Shown here piece after piece: positions 55,801 to 64,000 of a DNA stretch of 64,000 nucleotides. The translations under genes were made by a program, and so were the position numbers. Within the stretch, counting starts at the first letter, position 1, and the number at the start of each line of letters is the position of its first letter. The DNA is taken from positions 7,741,198-7,805,197 of the forward strand of contig NC_040028.1 in assembly GCF_000972845.2 (NCBI RefSeq), written 5' to 3'. The notes beneath the pieces were generated by a model. That model worked only from the letters and a program-made list of their open reading frames with translations, was not told the origin of the DNA and searched no databases. The stretch is from Larimichthys crocea (lineage: Eukaryota > Chordata > Actinopteri > Sciaenidae).

Positions 55801-58800
55801 CCATTCTAAATGTATTTCCAAACCACCTGCTGCAAAATTACCAGTGTGACAGCTTCCTCAGATGAACAAGAGAAGATGAATGTAATGGCAGTGCTTACTG
55901 TACAGATTCCTTTTTGTGCGATCAAATGATTTGACACTGTTGCACATATCCAGGTGATTTAGACTGAACTGAAAAAAAAATGACTCTATGCTTTTTGCTT
56001 TTCACGCTGATTCAGTTCAGTGCCATGGATCAAAAAAACAGAGCTAGGACATTTTCAGTTGTTTTCTGCATTAAGCCATATATACATAGATATCTGTATT
56101 TATATAAGTGTATACGTTTCACAGTTTCTGTGCGAGTTCCCATGAGCGCTTTTGCAGTAACCCCACTAGTGTGGCCAGAAGAACACAGCAACTGCTCACC
56201 TGTGACATTGACACCATCTGAGCGCTGACACCACACCACTCTCTCATTGTTGCTCCATCCTCCTGTCCTCCACTGGTAACTGTGGCATTTTCCTCCTGTG
56301 GCAATGGCAGAGACAATGCTCATTAGCAGTGTGTTTTGGGCATCCAGGGTCCCTTGGACATTAACCACCACTTCTTTTGCTGCCCTGCTACATCATATTA
56401 TACAGTGAGAAATATTATGTTTGTACTGCAAGGAAAAGGGCATCTGAAGCAGTTTGCTGCAAGATAAAGTCATCTTTGGAGGAAATGAGATGGTAGAAAG
56501 TGGCTGGAAATGTATGAAAGACACCCTTTTATTTTCTAAGAGGAAGGCTTTTATTTTCCTGGGGGGAGCTATAAGGGGTGACTGATTTGAAGAGAGGAAC
56601 AGTCAAAGACACTTGAACCTGATTTTATATATTAAAGGAACTCTTGCCACTGTGGTGTAAAACAAGACCGCATAGGAGAAATACCACAGGAAAGAAACTA
56701 GATTAAAGTTACACATTTAGCGACACAGTATTAAAATGAAGTACAGGAGAATTACAATTTTAAATGCAGCCTTTAAAAGCAGCTAATTAATTAGGTAAAA
56801 GAGCTGGCAAGAGCCCAAATACTTGCCGGCTGATTAGGTATTAGGTGTGTAGGTGCAGCAATCAGAAAAGTACGAGATTTTATAATGAAACAAATAAAGT
56901 AAATTTATGATAATAAACAAAAAAAAACTCTACAGAGAAAGAGTAAAAGATGCAAATCAAACATATGCACATGTGACATCACAACTGCAGTAGAGAGAAA
57001 AAAAAAACAATAAATACACACAGTATTTCATCTCATGTCCGTGGGCTTATCTTAAACCTGACGGGGAGCAGCAGAGCTGGGTGATGATTCACTGTAGGTT
57101 CATCATAAACATCCCTTTTTACTACTAACCAGTTGTCATGTGACTTATTACTCTCATCTGTCAATAAAAGAATGCTTCTTTGACATTTGTATACATGTGT
57201 TTTTTTTTTCATTACCTTTACAGGGCTGGGTTTCAAAGACTTGATGTGGGCAGCTGCCCTGATTCTCCATGACCTGAATGATCACAGCTCTTGAGCGAGC
57301 TTGGCGCCCCGTGGTCTCAAAGCTTCGTCCCTCCAGGCAGGTCAGCTGGCAAGAGCTCCAAGATGACCACACAGTCAAATGGCAGTCTCCTAAGGGCAAA
57401 AAAACAAAACAGAAAGAAAAAAAAACATTGCAGATAGGCACAACTTATTCAATAACGCTTTCTTTTTAGCTATTTGATGGTGGTTTATATTCAGTTTGCC
57501 AACAGTATTTCAGGGATCATTTTACTGGCTCCCCTGCTAGCTCCCGGAACATTTAAAAGACGTTGAAAACAACTTCAGCACACATCTGCGGCTGATAATG
57601 TACCGAACGCACAAACAAATTACTCAGACAGCCCAGTGGGTATTCAGAAGTAATAGACCGACCGGAGTAATAAATTATACAATACAAGCTATAACTCCGA
57701 GCCTAACTGTAAAGACAGCACCCAGTACTGAAAAGTCTCTTAGGAGAAGCAAAACTCATTTGGTTTCAGAAATGATTTCAGTGGATAAAGGCTGATGGTT
57801 GATGTACAGTACTCTGTGACAACAAATAACACATCAACACTTGTATCCTATTAATATCTTATACAATCCTTGATAGCGTATGCATGTCATGAAAATATCT
57901 CCCACTGCCACAGCTCCTTCAACCAGAACAACCCTCTGATTCTCTGCTCAGAATGCCCATTAGTGACTGTCTGTGGATTGACGCATCTCATTATCTTTCA
58001 TCTTCATACGGATCCACTCAATCAGCTCTTCCCCCATGCTGCTGTGGCTGTGGAAACACGCTGTGGCAAAGACTGCAGTGTACAGCAAACAGCAACATCC
58101 ATATGCACACAGTGCACCACATCACATACATGTCGACAATCTCCTCACGCCCCCACTGGCCCCAACACCATGCCTGCCACCTTCACACAAGCAGACCAGT
58201 GAGCACACAAACACACACACACACACTTACACACACACATCTGCTCTGGCCATCAGATACTTCTGATCCTGAGCCAAGGCTCACAGCAAAGGCGGGTTGA
58301 GTGATGAATCAAGGCAAGGATCAGAGGACAGCGAGAGACAGATGAGCAAAAGCAAGCACTGCACGATCATGTGTCTTCATGGCAAAAGCTAACAAGAGCC
58401 TCACTTGGCAAGAACCATGCCAAAGGAGATCAGAGTTGTCTTTTTATCGGATGATAATTATTTTTTTCTTTTAAAAATTGTAAAAAAAAAAAAAATAAAA
58501 AAAAATCTCTGCTACTTGTGGCTCGAACACCAACTAAGTGTGCCTAAGGACAATAAAGAGTCATTATAGATTTCTAGCATGGGTAGCCTGACAGTGACAA
58601 GTGATTTAGGTCATAGCTGTCAGCTGGCCAGAAGCTTCCTTACTAACGGCAAACGCTCCATTCACAATATGCTCTAAAAATGGATTTAAAAAAAAAAAAC
58701 AACAAAAAAAAAAAACACCAGTCGCATCATGAGATGTCAGTCAACTGTGATCTGCTGGCTTCTTGTTGCCGTGGTGATTTATATAATGATAAGATTTACC

Positions 58801-61800
58801 ATTTCACAGTGCAATTAAAACCAATTAAAAACCATGGATGCTTTATGTTGTAGGTCCCTAATTTCCATGCCAAAATAATCAGTCAAAAACACTGTGTTCA
58901 TGTCAAAATGTCTAAAAGGTTCTTTTTGTCTATATGGTCTCAATTTTAATATAACAGAGCTGCTAAAGTGGAAAGCTCCATCAAACCTGCATAAGGCATT
59001 ACATTGGAGGATGAAACTAAACCAACAGGAACATAAAGGTATAATAAATCATATATTTTCTTCAAGTTTTCACTGTCAAGTCCTCTTCATTGTTAAGGCA
59101 GGCAGTGCCAAGATGCACCAGGTTGTTTTATTTTTTTTACAGCTACAGTCCTGGCAGCACTCTGCAAGCACTAGTGCTCTTTTATCATTATCCATCAGAA
59201 AGCAGCATGCGTGTGGTGTGATGTGTACTGCAGACTGCCAACACTGAATGCAGTAACACTGTTAAAATTGCAGGGAAAACAAGTGTATTTAGAGCTGGGC
59301 TCTCTCCTCATGCGCATCCGTGGCTGCAGCTGTGCGGTATAGCTCAAGCACATGAACATGTACTTAGCATTTATTAACTAGGATGATGTTAAATAATGCA
59401 GTTTAGTGTTTTTATTTGGAAATGAAGCGATGCAGCTGTAACAGACAAATCTAGTTCCCATTCAGTAGCTATAACAGAACATATGCTACTATATAAAAAT
59501 CATTTGTATACAAACTTAAACCGAGGTTAATAAAATCACAAAGCAAGAACACAATGTCGATGAGACAGAAATGTTACAAGTTTATGTAAGGATATTTAAA
59601 GATGATCTTAGAAATAACATGAAAGCACTAAGCAATCTATGGATGCATTGGAATATTATACAGGTTTTAAAATGCTAAATAACTAATATGACGTGTTTTC
59701 CACCTGTATACTGCTTTCAGTTTTCATTCAGGTTTACTGAATAATAGGCTGTAACACATCCCTTGCAGCTTCCTTAACAGAGAAGATAAATGATAAAATG
59801 GGCATAATCAATAATACATTTTAATTTAGGTTGTAATAAATGGGCATAATCAATAATACATTTTAATTTAGGTTGTAATTGGCTAGATAAATAAGCCACT
59901 TTAAAATATATATAAATTATTTGGTGGTGTATGAGGCAAATCTCATTATTCTTAAGATAATGGGCTGAGTGTTTCCGTTCAGATTTCCATCAACAAACTC
60001 CAGTAAAATAAACGTGAATATCTTTTCTGGAGGTTCTCACTGGTGGACTGTCATTTTACAGATCTGCTATAAAATGTTAATCGGTGATGAGATTCACGAC
60101 ATCAGTAACTGGTTTGGCTGGTAGAGGGACAACACATGCAGCTCATTATTTTCAAGTACCCCCAACATGTCAGTCTGTTTCCTCTGGGTAGCATGACTGC
60201 TTTTACTGCAGGCCCACACCGCTGTGCCTGCAATTAATGATGTGCTGCCATCAACTTGTAAAATCACTATTCTAAATTACTTTGTGATGCAAAAGGAGAA
60301 AATAGAGTAAGCTAGAATAGCCCTAACACACAAAGCACGTTTCATTTTGTTGTCCCTTTATGGTCTCAGCATAAACTGCTTTTGCAATAGCAATGAATAA
60401 AAAAAATGCATAAAATCAAAGCTATTCTGACTTTAAACTTATATCTGATGTTACATTATTTCTGTTAGTAAACCACTGATTTTGCACTGACACACCAATA
60501 GCTGTTCTCTCAGTATGATCGCTTAATTGTTCTAGTTAGCACATGATAATTTTAAGCTTGTACTATTTTGTTGTTGCTGCATAATGTAGAGTAGTGTAAA
60601 AAATGTATAGTGTTGTTGAGCAATTGATCATAAAAGTTTTTTTGTAGTTACTCAGTACTGACTTTTGCAGCATTTGTGCTTTTATAGGTACTGTGTATAT
60701 ATATGTATATAAAAAAAGAACTTATCCAAGTGGACATTGTGTGTTTTTTCACAGTTGTTATTGGATGTACCCATCCAGATAATGTAGAGCTAAAAGGGTC
60801 ATTAGATAGTCTATGACTTCTATTGATTTTTCAATAATTATATAGCAGCTGAAAATGTCACCCAATTGAAAGAGGAGACAATGTATTGACAGATTCCAGC
60901 AAATGCGTTTGAGGTTAAAAAAAACCCTTACGTATTATAAATTAGGCGCTTCAGGCCAAAAAATGATTGGTATTATGGATTCAAAATGACTATAGTAATA
61001 CACAATTCACATCAACTATGGAATCATGCTCTATTCGTGCTGATTCAAAATTTAAATATTAATTAAAAATACATTTCATGCATACATCAATAATACCACC
61101 TTATGTCAACACACTGACGAGGAATAAAATGTTAATCCAGTATATTTGAGTGCAGCTTTACCTGGACAGGGGATGAAGCAGGGCTGCTCCATGTCCTGCT
61201 GGATCTGCTGCCTCAGTTTGTCTCCACAAAGCTCCTCCTCCACTGGATGAGCAGGAGACTCAGGCCAGTCACCCCAGTGAATGACACATGATAGGTTCCG
61301 TCTCCGAAGCCCCTCACCACACTCTGCACCCTGCACAAACACACACACACACAAAATATGACCTTTGTGAGATTTACCTACAGACGTGTCCTCCACCCTA
61401 ATTTAGAACATTTATTTGACTTGATTGGATATCAAGAACTGGTTAACATGGAACATCTTATATCTTACATTTCTGTGTGTTTTAATACTTTTCTCCTCAA
61501 TCATTTCAAACTTTAAGAGCTTTATTGTAAACAAAGTATCTGTTAACATTCTGTCACTGAATGCATTGTGTGCATTTTTTGAGGTATAACATATATGTTG
61601 AATGTATTTAATTCCTCATAAAACATCTGCAAAGCATTTTTATTTATTCATTTTCACTAACATGCATTGTTCACATCCATCTTCTGCGTTTCTGTCAGTC
61701 GTGTCAGTGAAATATTGTGAAACCTTTGGTAAGAATTTGCATTGCGTCACCCACATACTTGTGTGTGTGCCAGTATGTGCAGACAATCTACAGAGTACCT

Positions 61801-63858
61801 CCAAACTGCACATATTAAAAAAAAAAAAAAAAGTGATTCATAGAGAAACTTATGATGCAAGTGGGCACCCTATGGAAGTGCATGATGACATTGCATTAAG
61901 ATAGATAGATTGTAACAAGTAACTCATTTGAAAAAGACACTTGATTTCATCTTGTTAAAAACAAACAAACTCAAACCTAGCATTCAGAGTGCAGGTTATA
62001 CCTCTATAGTGCACGAAGACCAGTCACTCAGCTGCCAAGTATAGCAAGGCCTTATGGGACATGGCTTGGTCTGGGTGAGCTGGTTGGGACAAGGCCGACC
62101 CTCCTCGTGAGCCTCCTGCAGGATTCTCCGGGTTCGAACAGACTGACCTAGAGAAGATCAAAGCCAACACACAGTTAGAAAGAACAGAGCAGAGATGATC
62201 ATGTGCTTCAAGCTGAAAACTCTCTTTTGCCAGAAAAAAAAAAAGATTATTTTTCAGGTACACTGTTAATATGACAAACTTCTAAACAGTAAAAATAAAT
62301 CAACAGAAAAACACTGAGGGGTAAATAGCATGCGAATTCAAGGAAAGAGAAATAAATGTATCCTTGCACAAACATAAGGCTCCATAAAATAACAGTTAAT
62401 AAAATGAGTGGCTGAAATAAACAATGATCATATATTTAGGAGTGAAAAGAGGCTGTGCTTTTTTTTTTATTTAGCCTGTGAAATACTTTCCTCTTGACAA
62501 AGAGGAATTAGTGAAACAGCACCATACATCTGCGTCACCTTGCCACTTTATGCTCACATCAAACAGTTTCCTACATAAGTGCTTTGTTCAAGTGAGCCAT
62601 TAATAATGTGTCAAGAAAAAAAAAAAGTTTGGTAAATGGCAACAGTATAAAGGACTGGCCACAGAGCAGGATTGCTATGTTGTCACAACTCAGTGTGTGG
62701 GTCCTGAGAGGCTCAGCGAAAGGCACGGCCCTCATCAGCCACCAAGTCAAGACAAAAGCTGTGTGTGTTTGTTTTACGCCGCGGGAGATGCTGAGCTCCT
62801 TGGGCCTCAGGCAGATACAGCAAAAGGACCTTCAGCTCTGGCATCTCAAAAATCAAACCCAAAACATTAATTCTCCCATGGGGTCGTGACAAAACAAGCT
62901 CCTTGCGTCGTCTGACACAGATACGACGCAAATCCCTCATCAAGGCTGACAGATGTGTTTCACAATGTGTGAGAAGGAGCGGAGAGTTTGGCAGAGACAG
63001 AGTCACAGCGACAGTGACAGAGCAGAAGGAGAGTTTAAATCCCCAGTTGAAAGTCTGTGCTTGTGTGAGCTTGTTGTTGGAATGAGGGGTTAACTGTGAG
63101 GAGACAGGCAGCCAATGACAAATTAAAATTAATGAACTTAAGAAGATACTGTTGAGTCTCTAATTAACAGAATAAGAGGCATTCTCTCTGGGAGATGGGC
63201 CCAAGAAACAACGTATGCATCCAGGTTAAATAATTAACTTTTGTATATTACATGAGGTTATAACACAGCTTTGAAAGTGATGCTGAGCATGCCACAGGTT
63301 GGTGATTACTAAATGTATTATTGAAATCAAGCAGAAGAAGGGTATATATTTTATTTAGGAACAGTGAATCATTTATGACATCCATAAAGGTCAGCTGTAT
63401 AAAATTAAGTTTAACTGAACCAGCTGTTCTTAAAATATAACCTCACAAAGCAAAGTTGCCTGTATTAATTAACAACTGGGCTCTATACAAAATGATAATG
63501 AAGTGGGAATATTAATATATACATTATTGAAAAAAAAAAAGGCTCAGCACCGTGTTACCCGGTATAATAAGGCTTTGGATTACACATACTTGTAAATATT
63601 TTAATGCATTTAAATGTATTCATGCACAATTCAACATCTCTGTGAATGCCTGAGCAGACGGAATAATGAGGCACTGCATATGTGGTCGACTCCGTGTCTG
63701 TTCATCAGGTTGGTGCAACTTTGTTTGCTCATATGTTTACCTTGGCTACCGCAGCTATGCGAGCATTCCGCCCACGACGACCAATCGGAGAGAATACAGC
63801 TGACAGGACAGTCAACCACACAGCTTTCCGACAGCCCCCACTTGTTGATAAGACCAAA
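52793..63858 (-). CDS. thsd7b: Thrombospondin type-1 domain-containing protein 7B, C-terminal part (nine last exons, partial gene)
   Basis: THSD7 proteins are large single-pass membrane proteins with many extracellular thrombospondin type-1 repeats (TSRs). Nine exons join in frame to 383 residues plus stop: 63858-63741, 62147-62002, 61330-61162, 57389-57216, 56295-56200, 55042-54960, 53774-53579, 53233-53146, 52874-52793; every junction has GT-AG ends and matching phase. Visible parts: a TSR with LSDWSSWAECSHSCG, a second with WQLSDWSSC, a third with LTVWSSWSSCQLTC, then the family block VVWCQRSDGVNVTGG, a Cys-rich stretch ending CGCEKGYTEVM, one membrane helix (about residues 334-356), and a 26-residue cytoplasmic tail ending KPLTLAYDGDMDM. 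That tail is characteristic of THSD7A/B. Assignment to 7B rests on the KKADVK segment, the PPPQKPL tail and the neighbouring hnmt, as in mammals. The 5' exons lie outside the window. THSD7A is the alternative. Confidence 0.9.
53146..53233 (-). CDS. thsd7b: thsd7b exon, transmembrane helix
   Basis: The acceptor is TTTGCACAG and the donor GTATGT. Phase 1 to 2. It encodes DGRIKLWVYAV, then an uninterrupted hydrophobic run of about 20 residues rich in I, L, F and A, ending LVC. This is the single membrane span, with the basic and polar residues placed for an extracellular N-terminus. Confidence 0.9.
53579..53774 (-). CDS. thsd7b: thsd7b exon, juxtamembrane ectodomain
   Basis: The acceptor is CCCCAATGCAG and the donor GTACTG. 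Phase 0 to 1. It begins SGVCGCEKGYTEVM, a family signature, runs through GFLDYC and KKADVK, and ends at LRPVGP just before the membrane exon. Confidence 0.9.
54960..55042 (-). CDS. thsd7b: thsd7b exon, Cys-rich segment
   Basis: The acceptor is TTTTCTCCAG and the donor GTAAGA. Phase 1 to 0. It encodes GCFPQKRP followed by RHCHPPCTKPFSHCTP. The exon is only 83 nt but joins in frame on both sides. Confidence 0.87.
56200..56295 (-). CDS. thsd7b: thsd7b exon with the WCQRSDGVNVTGG block
   Basis: The acceptor is TTGCCACAG and the donor GTGAGC. Phase 1 to 1. It encodes GKCHSYQWRTGGW and VVWCQRSDGVNVT, a segment strongly conserved in THSD7 proteins. NVT is a possible N-glycosylation site. Confidence 0.9.
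57216..57389 (-). CDS. thsd7b: thsd7b exon, WSSWSSC TSR
   Basis: The acceptor is GCCCTTAG and the donor GTAATG. Phase 1 to 1. It encodes DCHLTVWSSWSSCQLTC and ends at FETQPCKG. The double WSxW motif marks candidate C-mannosylation sites, by family knowledge. The intron on its upstream side is 3772 bp, the longest within the part of thsd7b seen here. Confidence 0.9.
57390..61161 (-). other. thsd7b intron, 3.8 kb
   Basis: This is the longest intron within the visible gene. It holds a perfect 42-bp tandem duplication at 59796-59879, a CA-rich tract near 58205-58240, oligo-A tracts near 58480 and 58690, and a comparatively GC-rich block at 57900-58340. No extra exon with TSR cysteines was recognised. 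Confidence 0.7.
59796..59879. repeat. Perfect 42-bp tandem duplication in a thsd7b intron
   Basis: Two abutting identical units begin AAATGGGCATAATCAATAAT and end GGTTGTAAT. The lack of differences points to a recent duplication or an assembly duplication. Confidence 0.95.
61162..61330 (-). CDS. thsd7b: thsd7b exon, TSR body
   Basis: Phase 0 to 1, donor GTAAAG. It encodes AECGEGLRRRNLSCV through CFIPCPG. The CGEG-R-R-LSC pattern is the TSR arginine strand. The acceptor is unusual: the tract before TTTGTGCAG is a TG repeat rather than a run of pyrimidines. Confidence 0.88.
62002..62147 (-). CDS. thsd7b: thsd7b exon, TSR end and start of the next TSR
   Basis: The acceptor is TTCTCTAG and the donor GTATAA. 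Phase 1 to 0. It encodes an arginine-rich strand (QSVRTRR), the cysteine segments EGRPCPN and TKPCPIRPC, then WQLSDWSSCTIE, which opens the following repeat. Confidence 0.88.
63741..63858 (-). CDS. thsd7b: thsd7b exon, TSR start
   Basis: The acceptor ends TTTTCTACAG and the donor is GTAAAC. Phase 0 to 1. It encodes NKWGLSESCVVDCPVSC followed by LSDWSSWAECSHSCG, the tryptophan/cysteine core of a thrombospondin type-1 repeat. This is the most upstream thsd7b exon in the window. Confidence 0.88.
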
Positions 63859-64000
63859 CTGTAGAAAACAAGAGCAGAGCTGTGAGGATGGCTAGTTAAT
63901 TATTTCTACTAACAAGCAAGAGAGAGAGAGCGCCCACATTTCCATATTTTAAATAGGCTGCAGTTCGTTTCAGGACAGTGGAGATACAGCAATTAAACAA

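Noticed and set aside
57870..58300. Cys-rich plus-strand frames resembling TSR exons
   Set aside because: Wrong strand for thsd7b, no WSxW or paired cysteine pattern, and part of the frame translates a CA repeat.

Overview
This is a vertebrate window, very probably from a percomorph-type teleost fish. The genes are split into short exons by GT-AG introns in AT-rich DNA. tRNA-derived SINEs, LINE relics, microsatellites and short inverted-repeat elements typical of fish genomes surround them. Family names for repeats are from memory and unsearched.

Three genes can be rebuilt exon by exon, all on the minus strand. From right to left they are: (1) the last nine coding exons of thsd7b (63858 to 52793), a thrombospondin type-1 repeat membrane protein whose 5' part lies beyond the right edge; (2) a complete histamine N-methyltransferase gene, hnmt copy A (45726 to 39451, 6 coding exons, 297 aa); (3) a complete but diverged tandem copy, hnmt copy B (35436 to 32260, 6 coding exons, 287 aa). 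The order THSD7B-HNMT on one strand matches the mammalian arrangement and supports thsd7b over thsd7a. The two hnmt genes have the same intron phases and identical internal exon lengths (53, 108, 131 and 94 nt). Copy A keeps nearly all known histamine-contact residues at the human positions. Copy B has changed several of them (Tyr15, Asn283, Phe243, Cys196 and the cofactor contact Gln94), which suggests a changed substrate or role.

Layout: 1-32.2 kb has no recognisable coding exon. It holds LINE and SINE relics, a 106-bp perfect palindrome at the end of a dispersed repeat, a 499-bp inverted-repeat element with an 8-bp target duplication, a CpG-rich patch with a CTCF-like site, and several complex-sequence blocks that could be conserved non-coding elements. 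32.2-35.9 kb is hnmt copy B. 36-39 kb is repeat-bearing spacer. 39.4-46.8 kb is hnmt copy A with repeats in its introns and a CpG-rich candidate promoter. 46.9-52.2 kb is spacer with repeats that also occur elsewhere in the window in the opposite orientation. 52.2-64 kb is the 3' part of thsd7b.

The most notable biology is the tandem hnmt pair with unequal conservation of the active site. Copy B also carries an internally duplicated candidate 5' untranslated exon.
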